Shown here one piece after another: positions 1 to 12,700 of a stretch of DNA of 64,000 nucleotides (positions are counted from its first letter, which is position 1; each line of letters begins with the position of its first letter). This DNA comes from Diplonema japonicum (taxonomy: Eukaryota; Euglenozoa; Diplonemea; Diplonemida; Diplonemidae). The notes beneath the pieces are model-generated. The model did no database searches. It had not been told where the DNA came from and worked only from the letters and a program-made list of their open reading frames with translations. Position numbers and translations under genes: made by a program. Where the stretch lies: contig OZ025663.1 in assembly GCA_964019335.1 (NCBI GenBank), forward strand, positions 151,001-215,000, in the 5' to 3' direction.

Positions 1-395
1 TTTTTTTTTTTTTTACCCAATTTACATACTATTGTTGCTTTTTTTTTCTTCTTCTTTTTTCTTTTATTTATTATTTGCTTCCTCTGTCCTTTTTTTTTTT
101 TTCCTTTATACTTTTACCCCTTCCTGCCCCCTCAACTGTCGTGACCCGTCTTGACCTTTTTTTCTTCTTTTTTTTTGTTCTCCTGTTTCTTAAATTTTCT
201 TACGAGCTGGAATTTTTTTTTTTTTGAACATGCGGCAGTGCAGCATCATTAGGCAGGAAGTCAGAGTGGCAAGTAGCTTCCTTCAACTGCAGACGAATTG
301 GATGTAAGTGCGGGAGGGGCAACCAAAAAAAAAAAAAAAAAAAAAAGATTCTTTTTTCGGGGGGGGAAAACAAAAAAGAAAAAAAAAGAAAAAAA
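1..395. other. Non-coding, T-rich then A-rich leader region
   Basis: I see no gene here. The stretch is mostly T and C runs, then a short mixed segment (about 225-315), then A and G runs that lead directly into the first start codon. The pyrimidine-to-purine switch is the same layout seen before other genes in the window and would suit a trans-splice acceptor region, but no single acceptor AG stands out. Confidence 0.6.
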
Positions 396-1883
396 ATGCG
401 ACCCGTTGTGAACGAAGACGAAGAGGTCGAGACACAAAGGTCCACGAGCGAGAGCCAGAATCTGCTCCGAAATCTACAAAAAGAAGGAGGGCTTGTGAAG
501 AAGCGGATGTTGATGACAGTCCTCCTGTCGATGGGGCTGGGCAACGTCTATGCAATGAGGGTCAATCTAAGCAGCGCTGTCGAGCCCATGCAGAAGCACT
601 ACGGGTGGAGCAACATCACACAAGGCTACGTCTTGTCCGCATTCTTCTGGGGCTACGTTCTGTTTCAAATCCCGGGCGCAATCTTGGCTGAAAAATACGG
701 CGGGCAAATAGTATTCGGGATAGGCGTTTTGGGAACAGCAATATTAACCCTCATCCTCCCTCTATGCGCGGGACATCTATGGCTGCTCCTGGCCGTACGT
801 GCAGTAATGGGCCTCTTCGAATCTGTAACATTTCCAGCAATGAATGTTTTGTTCACAAAATGGGTTCCTTGCACAGAGAGGTCATTTCACGTGTCAGTGG
901 CGAACGCAGGAGCATACATGGGCACGGCAGTAGCATTCCCCGTATCAGGCGTTCTGATAGACATGCACAAGGACGACGACAACGTCAGCACAACATGGCC
1001 GTGGGTGTTCTATGTGTTCGGTGCCATAGGAGTGGCATGGTTTATACTATGGATGTGGCTTGCCGCTTCGACCCCGGGGCAGATGAAGGGTATCACAGAT
1101 GGCGAGCTGGAGTACATCACACAGACAACGGGCCGCGATGCTGACGTGACAGTTGGTACAGAGAATGTCAAAAGATCCCCTTCACCTCCTTGGAGGGGTT
1201 TCCTCACCCACCCCGCTGCATGGGCGATTTATATCAACCATTTCAGCTCGAACTACTGCGTTTATACGCTGATGACGTATCTACCAAAGTACATGGACGA
1301 GGATTTGGGGTTTTCCCTGCAGGATGCGGGGGGCATCGCGGTGATCCCGTACCTTTGTCAGTTCGGTGCGGCGATCGCTAGCGGGACAATCGCCGACAAG
1401 TTGATCAAGGTTACCACTGTCCGCAACACACGGCTGATCATAGAACTCAGCGCATTTACAATGGCATCTGTCATGCTTGTTACAATGGGCTGGATGACCG
1501 ATACCACCTTAGCTGTGGTGTTTGTCTCTGCAGCCATCGGTTCTAGTGGATTTGTTGGGGGTGGTTTTATTTCTAATTATGTTGACGTGTCGCCGCACCA
1601 AGCAGGCTACCTGTACAGTGTCGGCAACGTCATCGCGAACATTGCCGGGATTATCGCGCCTATTATTGCGGGGTACATCTTGGGGGATGAGGTGTACCCG
1701 CCGACTGTAACGCTCACGTCGCCGTTGACACCTGCGGAATACGGGGAGTCAAGTTCTGCTTCTGGTACTATTGCTGCTTCCCACTGGAGAAATGTTTTTT
1801 ATTTGTCGGCTGCGATTTATGTCTTCGCTGGTGTGATGTGGGTTTTCTTTATGAAAGGAAAGCCTGTTCCTGAATTGAATTGA
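396..1883 (+). CDS. SLC17-type anion transporter (MFS)
   Basis: This 495-residue protein is a major facilitator superfamily permease that most resembles the SLC17 group (sodium/phosphate cotransporters, sialin, vesicular anion carriers). After a hydrophilic head of about 45 residues it has roughly twelve hydrophobic segments. The first loop carries the SLC17-like stretch MRVNLSSAVEPM followed by a W-S-x-x-x-x-G-Y-V-L-S-A-F-F-W-G-Y pattern, and later RAVMGLFE and the TFPAMN motif, all typical of the family. A charged loop near residues 230-265 separates the two six-helix halves. The ATG at 396 follows an A-rich leader and gives a normal N-terminal tail. The substrate cannot be told from sequence: phosphate, sialic acid, nucleotide or another organic anion are possible. 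Membrane location (plasma or vesicle) is unknown. No intron is needed. Confidence 0.85.
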   Translation: MRPVVNEDEEVETQRSTSESQNLLRNLQKEGGLVKKRMLMTVLLSMGLGNVYAMRVNLSSAVEPMQKHYGWSNITQGYVLSAFFWGYVLFQIPGAILAEKYGGQIVFGIGVLGTAILTLILPLCAGHLWLLLAVRAVMGLFESVTFPAMNVLFTKWVPCTERSFHVSVANAGAYMGTAVAFPVSGVLIDMHKDDDNVSTTWPWVFYVFGAIGVAWFILWMWLAASTPGQMKGITDGELEYITQTTGRDADVTVGTENVKRSPSPPWRGFLTHPAAWAIYINHFSSNYCVYTLMTYLPKYMDEDLGFSLQDAGGIAVIPYLCQFGAAIASGTIADKLIKVTTVRNTRLIIELSAFTMASVMLVTMGWMTDTTLAVVFVSAAIGSSGFVGGGFISNYVDVSPHQAGYLYSVGNVIANIAGIIAPIIAGYILGDEVYPPTVTLTSPLTPAEYGESSSASGTIAASHWRNVFYLSAAIYVFAGVMWVFFMKGKPVPELN

Positions 1884-2923
1884 GAGGGGGGGCTGAGTAC
1901 TGAACTGAATGAAAGAACGGGGGAAAAAAAAAAAAAAAAGAAGAAGAAAAAAAAAAGTGGCGAGCATTTCCCCTGGTTACTGGGGGATTTTGTCTATTTT
2001 TTATTTAATCGTCCTTTTTTTTGGTTTAAGGTGGAGGGGAGGAGTGCGGGCAGTTAAAAAAAAAAATGTTGGAAAAAAAAAAAAAAAAAAGGAGAGAGAT
2101 AATGTCCTCCTCCCCCCGCTTTTTTTTTTTTTTTGTTTGTTTGTTGTTTTCCCCTTCTGTTAATACTTTGCGTGATAGTGTCGAATATCTATTTATTTTT
2201 TTACTGGTTGTTGATTATTACAATGTCACAAGCCACTGTCAGCAAGTTTCTAATTTTTTTTTTCTTTCGTGATTTTTTGGGAGGGGAAAGTGGACAGACA
2301 TTTCAATGACTTTTCCGTTGTCGAATTCATGCCTAGGTAGCCTTTAAACCATAATTGGCTTGGCATCGCATTTATTTCTACCCCCCCCTTCACTTCACCT
2401 TTTTTTTCATTTTGCAAGAACGAGTCTTTGACTGGTCTAGACCATTGGCAACATGTTTTACAGGATTTAAAGTTTAGCCGCAAAAACATTTCGCCCTTCT
2501 TTCACAATGGTTAGAAAAGAAAATGAAGGGGCAAAAGCCCAAGGGGGTTGCACTAAGAACGGGTTCCTATTATGATGCAAAAACCCCCCCCTCATATAGT
2601 TTTTCCTCCCCTCTATTTTTGTCTTTTCCGCTCATAACGTTTTTTCTTTTTATTCTTCTTTTTTTTTTGCAGTTTTGTTCTTCCCCTCACAGTGAGGCTG
2701 CTTCCTCTACTCCGAGCTTCTTATCCTTCTTTCTTCAGGCGTCCTGCCACATACCGCAGGTACCCTTAAATGTCTCTTTTTTTTTTTTTCTTTTTTCTCA
2801 TTTTATTTTTCTTGGCGAGGGTTTCATGGCACTATGATATGAAGTTTTGCCGGTACTTCTTCTTTTTTTTTCCCCTCCCATTTCGTTCGTTCTTACTGTT
2901 TTTTTTCCAGCGGGAAGGGAGGG

Positions 2924-2956
<33 letters not shown>
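1884..2956. other. Non-coding spacer with low-complexity DNA
   Basis: No convincing gene. Most of it is A, T, C and G runs. A segment of ordinary complexity lies at about 2275-2560 and includes a perfect 12-bp palindrome, TGGTCTAGACCA, at 2433-2444. A 79-codon minus-strand reading frame across it looks non-coding. A 24-nt element at 2738-2761 recurs at 17874-17897. The last 30 bases or so before the next ATG are nearly pure A. Confidence 0.6.
2738..2761 (+). repeat. 24-nt repeated hairpin element, copy 1
   Basis: Identical over 24 nt to 17874-17897. Its core is an inverted repeat, CCTGC-CACATACC-GCAGG (5-bp stem, 8-nt loop). Both copies sit between genes on the + strand and are followed within about 20 nt by TGTCTC and a long T run. 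The function is unknown. Confidence 0.6.
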
Positions 2957-3361
2957 ATGGAAGGCTTAATACCAGACCCGTACTCCTGGCAAGGGTCGCA
3001 GGGGTCAGTAGTGGGACCAAGCACCCCTGCGGCGCCTGTAGCTGCTCCACTGAGATGTAATATGGAAGAGGGGCCCAGACTAGTGGGATTCTCAATAACT
3101 TCGGGGCAAGGCCGACATGAGCCAAGCTGCAGCCCCCAAAAGCTTCCTGCAGTAAGACAGCCCCTGCAGAGTGTTACTAATGTGAAGACATCCCGGATCA
3201 CTGTCAAGGACTATGTCTATGCTAATCGAAGGGCGACACGAAAACCATCTCTGGAAAAACAAAGATCCATCTACACATACCCTACCGCCACACCCTCCAT
3301 ACCCCCCAACCCCCTCGAGCAATCAATACCCAAGATGAACCTAATGTCTCAGCTAGAATAA
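2957..3361 (+). CDS. Hypothetical 134-residue protein
   Basis: I do not recognise this protein. The frame runs from an ATG in ACCATGG context, directly after a long A run, to TAA at 3359-3361. Coding status is supported by ordinary codon composition amid homopolymer DNA. The protein is rich in Pro, Ser, Gly and Gln, has a basic middle (about residues 78-105, with TSRITVKDYVYANRRATRK), and shows no membrane segment or signal peptide. It is probably largely disordered. A perfect 8-bp hairpin begins two bases after the stop. The next gene is the dynein heavy chain, with about 350 bp between them. It could be a small cilium-associated protein, but nothing in the sequence proves it. Confidence 0.6.
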   Translation: MEGLIPDPYSWQGSQGSVVGPSTPAAPVAAPLRCNMEEGPRLVGFSITSGQGRHEPSCSPQKLPAVRQPLQSVTNVKTSRITVKDYVYANRRATRKPSLEKQRSIYTYPTATPSIPPNPLEQSIPKMNLMSQLE

Positions 3362-3714
3362 TGGTGGGAAAATTAGATTCCCACCCCCCCTCTCCACCTA
3401 GACTTTCTTTACCTTAGTTGTTGAATTTACAAACCTTCGCGGGAAAAAAAAAATACACAGGAGGGAGGGGAGGAGGGGGGGGGGAACGAAAAAAAGAGAG
3501 AAAACAAAATAAACAACCGTGTCCCCCCTAATAAGGGATAGACGGAGAGAGAGAGAGAGAGAGGGCACTCCGATTTCTTTTTTCATTAACACAAAAAAAA
3601 AAAAAAGAGAGAAGAAGAAAAGACATACCTTTCTAATTTTTTTATTACTTTTTTTTTAACACCATCTCTCTCTCTCTCTCTCTCCTTTCTCCCCTTTAAA
3701 AGAAACACGGTGTG
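3362..3714. other. Spacer with hairpin and GA/TC inverted microsatellites
   Basis: A perfect inverted repeat lies at 3363-3370 and 3378-3385 (GGTGGGAA and TTCCCACC, 7-nt loop). A (GA)n run at 3545-3563 faces a (TC)n run at 3665-3684. No gene seen. Confidence 0.6.
3665..3702 (+). promoter_or_regulatory. Probable trans-splice acceptor tract before dynein gene
   Basis: A long (TC)n-rich pyrimidine tract ends in TTTAAAAG at 3701-3702, 12 nt before the dynein start codon. This matches the pyrimidine-tract-plus-AG layout of trans-splice acceptors. It could also be a plain microsatellite. Confidence 0.4.
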
Positions 3715-6700
3715 ATGACATCCTCGAAAGAGGTTTTCGATGCAGCACGGAAGTACATTTTGAACAGAGTTGCGGACACGCTGGCTGTGGTGAGCGCTGC
3801 GCCAGACGCACCACCTGAAACGGGGCTGAAAGACACGCTTAAAGAATTCGAGGCTGTGATAGAGGGAAAACAAGAATACGAGAAACTGCTAACGAATTTC
3901 CTTCGAGGCACGGAGACCAATGAAGAAGGAAAGGTGAAGGCTGCACCGAGCGTCCTGCTGTTCTTCCACGATTCAGAAAAGAAAGAAATGGTTCTCTCCG
4001 CCACCCACGCGTCGCACCTGAGGACCCGTGGTGCGTACGCAATTCGAAACACCCCGCCTGACCCGAAAAAAAACCTGCCAAAACCAGTCAGCGTTAAAGA
4101 AGTTGACTTCATGCAAGAAATCACAATTGGTGTCTTGGAGGTCAACGAGAAGAACAAAGTCACATTTTTGGATTTTCACAGGCAAATGTTGGAGTCGATT
4201 TACCAACCGGTTCTAAGACGGCAGGCGAAGTGGGGCAAAGCAAGCGAGCAGCAAAAAGACCAATTTCAACTCTGCATCCAAGACCATTCCGAAAAACTAG
4301 ACGAGCTCATGACCGACGAAATCGACGCAGAACGCGTGGCCATGCCAGAGAGCTCCTTCATGAAAGCCATCCCCGCAGGGGTTAACTACACAAAAGCGTC
4401 AAGCGATGTAAAACTAGTACGACATTTCGAATCGTGCATTGAGAACTGGGTCGGTGTGTCGGTACGCCTTATCGAAGAACGGCCACGGCACGCTGACCAA
4501 GAACCGCAAAATATACCCGAAGAAGTCGGGCCGATAACAGAACTGAGATGGTGGAAGGAACGGTGTGCGAAGTTTAACACGCTGACAGAACAGCTTGCCG
4601 CACCCGAAGTTAAGACGGTCATAGGTGTGCTTGGAGCAGCGCGGTCAAATTGTGTGAAGCAATGGCGTGAGATCGACACCAGGCTGACCGACGCGTCCAA
4701 CGAGGCGAAGGAGAACGTTCGGTACCTGTCGTCTCTGGAGAGCTATTTCGAGGCGCTTGAGAAAGAGTCCCCCACCGTCATCATCAACCTCCTCCCTGCC
4801 CTGGTCAACAACATCAAAATGATGTACACCATCGCCAGATACTACAGCACAGAACAGCACATGATGGTTCTGTTCTGTAAAATCACAAACCAGCTCATTC
4901 TCGCCTGCAAGAACGATATCCGACAACATGGTAGCCAGTCTGCTGCACACCTATGGAGCCAAACTACAGACGCGGAACAATTACGTGCTTTGATTGAGAG
5001 ACTGCAAGCTTGTATTGCTTTAAATACTAGGTACCAGGAAGAGTTCCAGAAGGCGTCTGAGAGGTTGAAGCAGAAGGCTGATGGGCCTCAGTTCTCCTCG
5101 CTCAACATTCTGCACATTTTCGGGAAGTTTGAGCTGTTTTGCAAGCGTGTTCATAAGCTGATTGAAATCTTCGACACGATTGAGCAGTTTCAGTCTCTCA
5201 GCGAGTACAACATCGACGGGATGAAGTCACTCATTGATAGGTTCTTCGACCACGTTGAGGAGTTGAAAAAGAAAGCCTCGCATGACCCCCTCGACCAGTC
5301 CACGCCCACCTTCGACAAGGCCTTTATTGAGTTCAACAAAAACATTGCTGAGCTGGAGTGCTCGCTGCAAGTCTTCATCAACAGCAGTTTCGAAAACATC
5401 ACCTCAACTGAGAACGCGCTCGCCCTCCTCAAAAAGTTCCAGCTCATCCTCAACAGAAAAACCCTTCGAAGCGACCTTGAGTCCAAGTACATGGTGATTT
5501 TCCACAACTACGGACTCGACTTGGAAAACGTACAAAAAACGTACGACCGACAAAAGCAAAACCCTCCCATGGTGCGGAACATCACACCAGTCGCAGGGTC
5601 CATCACATGGGCAAGGCAGCTCCTCAGGAGGATCGAGTCACCTATGCAGAATTTCAAAGAAAACAAAAGCATCATGGGGTCGCAGAAGGAGTCCAAGAAG
5701 ATCATCAGAACGTACAATAAAATCGCCCGTGCGCTGATCGAGTTCGAGACTGTATGGCTGAACGCATGGAAGCAGTCCATCGACAATATGAAGAGCGGGC
5801 TGAACGCCACCTTGCTAGTCCGGAACGAAGGGAAGCTGTACGTGAACTTCGACATTGAAATCCTGCAACTGATCAAGGAAGCGAGAGCGCTTATGAGGAT
5901 GGACGTACCTATCCCCGGGAGTGCGAAGATGGTGCTCATGCAAGAACAGAAATTCAAGACCTTCCACGGGCAGCTGACACATGCTATCAAGGAATACGAC
6001 AGAGTAGTGTCGCGCATAATCCCTGTCACACGGAACCTCATGACAAAGAATCTTGAGATCCTCGACAGCATCATGCGGCCAGGTGAGATCTCCCTGACAT
6101 GGACTTCGATGAACATCGATGGGTACATCAACAGAGTACACACGGGGTTGCATCGCCTTGACGTTGTCGTCACGCAGGTCAACAACATTGTTCAGAACCG
6201 AATCCAAGCCAACCTGAAGTTCATTAGCTCTACGTTGCTGGTGAACCTCCCCGAGAACCAGTCCTTCTCGCTGGAACAGTTCGTCTCCCTGCAAGAGAAG
6301 CACATCAAATCACAGTCCGAGCTCATGGACATCAAGAACTGCGAAGTTGAAAAGGCTGCTGAGGACGTTATCAACGCCATCCTCGCGGCGCAGAAGCTTC
6401 CCGGTGATGAAATACCCACCAAGGAAGAGTCTATGGCGGAGGTCACTACTCTTAAGTCGCATTTCAACAACCTGATGTTCAAGGCTATACTCACGACGAC
6501 CACACGCTCCCTCAACCTGATCAAGAAACGAGTCGGCACACGTGGCAACAGGACAGACTTCATGCAGGTCGGGAAGCCCTTCTTCGATGTCAATGTCGAA
6601 CTGTCGCCACCACACGTGCTGCTTCACCCATCCCTCGAAGAGGTGCAAAAAGCCATCAACCAATCTGCCACTGCGGTCTTGAAGTGCTCCAAGTACATCA

Positions 6701-9700
6701 GCCCCTGGGAAGGTGTCGACGGGTCGGAAACCTTTTTCGAGAAGATCGCAAAGAACAAGGAGATCGTCAAAGTTGTACTGCTGCTGACGGGTGGAATCCA
6801 CGGCCTCAACAAACAGGTGATGGACTACCTCAACTCATTCAAGCGGTACGAGTACCTGTGGATGGACGACAAACAGGAGGAGTACGAGAAATTCCTGGAA
6901 AAACAACCCACCCTTGCCATGTTTGAGCAGGAGCTGAAGAGGTACAAGGCCGTTGAGGACGATGTGGAAGGGATCCAACCTAGCTACGTGATCGGGTCAC
7001 TCTCGCTGGACACTGCGAGGTTGAAGATGTCCTTGAAGCGTGAGGCGCAAGACTGGAAGTCTCAGTACGCTAAGAACCTCCACCAGCAAGCTAGCAGGGA
7101 CCTTGCTAGGATCCAGACCCAGATGGACGAGAATGACAAGGCGCTGCAGAATGACATCAAAGAGGAAGATTCCCTTGAAGACCTGCGAATGATGATGTAC
7201 ACGTTGAGGGAGATCAGGGAACGTGAATCGGAAGTGGACCTCCTGTTCGACCCTGTGCAGGAGAACTATGCAATGCTAAAGGGGAACAATGCGCAGATCC
7301 CGAAAGACGAGGAGGAGCAAGTGGGCGAGCTGTGGCACCATTGGAGGAACCTGCGCCAGAAAGCACAGAAGAGGAACGACGAAATCTCAAAGCTGCAGAA
7401 CGGCTTCAAAGCACGCCTCACACGAGAGGTCGATATCTTCCAGCACGTGGTGGTCTCCTTCAGGAAGGACTTCGACGAGAACGGCCCCATGTGTGAAGGC
7501 ATCTCGCCCAGTGATGCAATGGAACGGCTGAACAAGTACCAGCGTCTCTTTGAAGACCACAAGCGGTCCTGGACGACATTCCAGGCAGGCGAGGAGCTTT
7601 TCGGGATGCCTGTCCACCAATACCCCGAACTGGTGCAGACAGAGAAACAACTTGGTCTTCTAGAGAAGCTGTACCTGCTTTACGTGAAGGTTATCCAGAA
7701 GATCAAGGGGTACGCAGAGACCCTGTGGGTGGAGCTCAAGCAAGGTGGGGGTAAGGGGTTCGCTTCTTTGGTGGAAGAGGTTAACAGATTCCAACTTCAG
7801 GCACAAAAGCTACCCAAGGCACTGAAGACGTGGGACGCATACTTGGAGTTGAAAAAGTACATTGACGACTTCCTGGGGCTGGAAGAGATGATCTCTGCCC
7901 TTGCGCACCCTGCCATGCGCGAAAGGCATTGGAAGACCATCATGCAAATCACGGCAACAACGTGGAAACTGGATGAGGATCTTTTCAAGCTAGGGAACAT
8001 CTTGGAGGCGAAGCTACTGAACTTCGAGGAAGAGGTGCAAGACGTGACAATGTCTGCACAAAAGGAAGCTGACATCGAGAGGAAGTACAAGGAAATCGAG
8101 AGAAACTGGAAAGACACGGAGCTGATGTTCGGCGAGTTCAAGCACAGAGGTCAGCTGGTGCTGAAGGGTGAGGAGACCAACCTAATCAAGGAGTCGCTGG
8201 AGGAGTCCCAGCTCCAAGTGGGATCGATGCTTGCCTCGCGATTCGTTGCACCATTCAGAGAAGAGGTCACAGAATGGATGACTAAACTATCAAGCGTGAG
8301 CGAGAAGCTTGGTCTGTGGCAGGAAGTGCAGTCGGCGTGGGTGTGGCTCGAGGCCGTCTTTGCAGGCGGTGACATCATGAAGCAGCTACCCGCCGAGGCG
8401 AAGAGGTTCGCGCAGATCGACAAGACTTGGGTGAAGATCATGACGAAGGCGGGTGAGCAGAAGAATGTCATCGGCTTCTGCTACGACAACGAGCTGCTCG
8501 ACCTGCTGCCGAATTTGAAGGATCAATTGGATCAGTGCCAGAAGCAGCTGCAGTCGTACCTTGAGACTAAGCGACGTGCCTTCCCTAGGTTCTACTTCGT
8601 GTCTGAGACAGTGCTCCTTGACATCCTGTCGCAGGCGTCTGACCCCACCGCCATCCAGGGCAACATCCAGTCGATCTTCGACGGTGTCACAAGCGTCACT
8701 TTCGAGAGGTTCAAGCCAGCCAAAGGCGAGACAGGGTCCGGCGTTATCAAGATCACATGGCTCCACTCCCCCGAGGGAGAGAGTTTGCAGCTTCTTGAGC
8801 CTGTGCCCTGTGTTGGGAACGTGGAGTGCTGGCTTCTCGCCCTTGTTGACCAGATGTGCGTAACTGTAAAAGAAGTTGCTAAGAGGGCTGCCGCTGAGAT
8901 CCCGACGCTGCAAGGGAACTTGAGACACTTCGAAGGGTGCTTGAAGACGTACGTGGCGCAGGTGTCCCTTTTGATTGTGCAGATGTTGTGGACGCAAGAC
9001 GTGCAGGACTTCCTACAGGGCTCAAAGAGCGAGCAGAAGGCACTGAGGGAGTCGTGCGACAGGCGTATCAGCGATCTTAAAGACATGCTTATCGAACTAA
9101 CCCGCACGGACCTTGCAAAGATGGAGCGTGTGAACGTCGAAACGCTTATCACCATCCACGTGCATCAGCAGGACGTGTGGGCGAAGCCTGTTGCGAAGGG
9201 GGACGTGCCTTTGAAGAAGCTCCGCGACGCCACGTCGTTCGACTGGCTGAAACAGGCGAGGTTCTACTTCCGACCTGAGAAGGAGGAGGTAATCATCCAA
9301 ATCGCTGACGCGGATACCTTGTACTGTAATGAGTATCTGGGCGTAAAAGAAAGGCTGGTCATCACACCACTGACTGACAGGTGCTACATCACACTGTCGC
9401 AGGCGCTGGCCATGAAACTGGGTGGTGCTCCTGCTGGCCCTGCAGGTACAGGTAAGACAGAAACCACAAAAGACTTGGCGAGAACATACGGGAAGCTGTG
9501 CATTGTGACTAACTGCTCCGACCAGCTTGACTACAAGGCGATGGGGAAGATCATCAAAGGGTTGTCGCAGGCTAACGCGTGGGGGTGCTTCGACGAGTTC
9601 AACAGAATCGACCTTCCGGTGCTGTCCGTTGTCGCACAACAGGTGCAGAGTGTGCTCAATGGGCTCAAGGCACACAAAACAGAGTTTGTCTTCCCCGACA

Positions 9701-12700
9701 AGGACATCGTGGGGCTGAAGCCTGGTGTTGGTTTCTTCATCACCATGAACCCGGGTTACGCTGGACGACAAGAGCTGCCTGAGAACCTTAAGATCCTCTT
9801 CAGAGGTGTGACTATGATGGTTCCTGACAGGCAGGCCATCATGAAGGTCAAACTGGGTGGTCAGGGGTATAAGGAGGACGAAATCCTTTCGCAGAAATTC
9901 TATCTCCTGTACAACCTGTGCGAGCAGCAGTTGTCGAAGCAACGCCACTACGACTTCGGTCTCAGGAACATCCTCTCTGTGCTGCGTACGGCTGGGTCGG
10001 TGCTGCGCAGGGCCGCCGTGAAGGACGAGATGTACCTCTTCATGAGAACGCTGCGCGACATGAACATGTCAAAGCTGGTGTTCGATGACATCGACTTGTT
10101 CAACTCACTGCTGGAGGACTTGTTCCCGAAGAAGAACCCCGAGAAGAACGTTTACGTAGAGGTTGAGAAAGCACTGAAGTTCCATTGTAATGAGAACGGT
10201 CTCATCTTCCACCCACCGTGGGTGGCAAAGTGTATCCAGCTTTACGAGACGAAGTTGGTGCGCCACGGGCTGATGGTTGTGGGGCCTGACGGTGTCGGGA
10301 AGACCATGATCTTCTTGATGGTGCTGAAGTCCTTGTGCGACATCGACGAGAAGCTTGGCGGGATGAAGCACAATGAAATGAGGATGAACCCGAAGGCCAT
10401 CACGGCGCCGCAGATGTTTGGCAAGCTCGACGCCGGCACTGGCGATTGGCACGATGGGATCTTCTCGTCGCTGTGGCGTCAGGCCTGTGCGAAGACAAGA
10501 AAGCAGGACGGGAAGAAGCCTGCATCTGTATGGTTAGTGTGTGACGGGCCTGTGGACGCCATTTGGATCGAGAACCTGAACACTGTCCTCGACGACAACA
10601 AGCTGTTAACCCTCGCGAGCGGTGACAGACTGAACATGACTGAGAACATGAAAGTCTGCTTCGAGCCAGAGAATCTGAACAACGCCTCGCCCGCCACTGT
10701 ATCACGCGCCGGTATCATCTACGTTTCCGACGCCGAGCTTGGTGGGGCCATCGGTAGAGGAGAGTGGAAACCTTGGGATCCTGTCATCCGTGCCAAGCTT
10801 TACGCAACAAGGAAGGAAGAACGCATCGTGCCGTGCGACTGTCCTGTTGTCCTTTCTAAAGAAGTCAGCGACATGTTCATGCACCTTTACGAGAAGCATG
10901 TCGACGCCGCCATCAAGTTCTACACGAAGGAGTGCAATGTGATTATGAGCTGTGGGTGCGCGCACCAGCTCATCAACTCCTACTTCTTACTTGTTGCCCT
11001 CCTCGACGACGTTGAGGGTATCCCTTCAAAGAGCTTGGCTGAAAAACTCTTCTGGTTCGTCCTGTCGTGGTCGCTGGGTGGCCTGCTCGAGTCCTTCGAC
11101 AGAGAGAAGTTCCATGATGGGTTCGTGAGGCCAAACTGTAAGAGCTTGCCCGACGAGGACACTGTGTTCGAGTACAGAGTGGACGTGAAGTCTGACAAGT
11201 GGATCCACTGGAACAGCATTACCAGCGACTGGAAGTACCCAGGTGACGCGAAGATCTCGGAAGACTTCGCAACACTGTTCATTCCCACCCTTGACTCGAC
11301 GCGTCTCAACTTCCTTATGTTGATGAACTTCGTTAACAAGCGTCCCTTCCTGCTGATGGGTGGCTCCGGTACTGCTAAGACAGTCACTATCGAGAACTTC
11401 CTGCTAGACGTTGGGAACTGCGAGCGCATCGACCAAGAGGCACGCGACCTCATGACCTTCAAGAAAATCAACTTCTCGTTCATGACCAGTCCAGGGTTGT
11501 TCCAAGCTGCTCTGCAGGACTGCGTGGAGAAGAGGCAGGGTAAGTACTATGGACCGAAGAGGAATAAGAAGCTGACACTATTCATCGACGACACAGCGAT
11601 GCCTGAGATCAACGAATGGGGCGACCAGATCACTAATGAGATTGTGCGGCAGGTTGTCGAAGAGCACAGACTGTACAGCTTGGAGAAGCCAGGCGAGTCC
11701 TTCCACCTTGTGGACATGCAATACGCAGGCGCAATGGCCATCCCAGGAGGTGGCAAGAACGACATCCCAAACAGGTTGAAACGCCACTTTGCTGTGTTCT
11801 GCGTCCCGCTGCCGTCTGATTCGTCGTTGCAGCAGATCTTCGGTGTCATCCTCTCCAGCAGGTTCCACCAGTCGGGTGCTGATGGTAGCTACACCCAGGC
11901 AACGAAAGACGTGGCCGACCAGGCGACCAAGATGTCCATCGCTTTCTGGAAGAAGATCCAAGCCAAGATGCTCCCCACGCCTGCTAAGTTCCACTACAAC
12001 TTCAACTTGCGTGACTTAACGAACATCGTACAAGGCATCTGCAAGACAGAGAGATCCACCATCAAAGACGAGTACTTGCTAGTTAACCTGTGGAAGCACG
12101 AGTGCTGCCGTGTGTTCTCAGACAAGTTAAACGCAGATGGTGACAAGGCTTGGTACGACAAGACAGTCAACCAGGTAGTGCAGGAATTCTTGGGCGACCA
12201 GATCATGCAGCAATGCGAGCAGCCCACGTACTGGTGTGACTTCCTGCGGGAGGTAGAAATAGGCGACGATGAGGACGCGGAGCCTATGGAACCGCCGCAG
12301 ATCTACGAACCTGTCGATACGATGGAAACCCTGCGTGGGAAGCTCGAGGTAAGGATGAGCAGGTACAACGAAGCTTCGGAGAACAAAACGCGCAAGCTGT
12401 CGCTAGTGCTGTTCGATGCAGCCATTAAACACGTTGTGAGGATCACAAGAGTGCTCACAACCAAGCGAGGGAACATCCTGCTAGTGGGTGTTGGTGGATC
12501 TGGGAAACAATCCCTCACAAGGCTGTCTGCAAGTATCCACGCGTACAAGACTTTCCAGATCACCGTCTCGAAGAACTATGGTATCAACCAGCTATTCGAC
12601 GATCTGAGGGAGCAATACTCATACGCTGGCACCCGAGGGCAGGTCTGCTTTATCTTCACAGACAGCGAAATTAAGTCCGAACAGTTCTTGGAGTACATCA

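Noticed and set aside
2250-2489. 79-codon minus-strand frame
   Set aside because: No start context, no similarity, and opposite to all other genes. The composition does not look coding.
3712-3714. Dynein start one codon upstream
   Set aside because: The codon is GTG. The ATG at 3715 is the natural start.
9097-9948. Long minus-strand frames opposite the dynein gene (up to 283 codons)
   Set aside because: They are shadows of a strongly biased coding strand with no similarity to known proteins.
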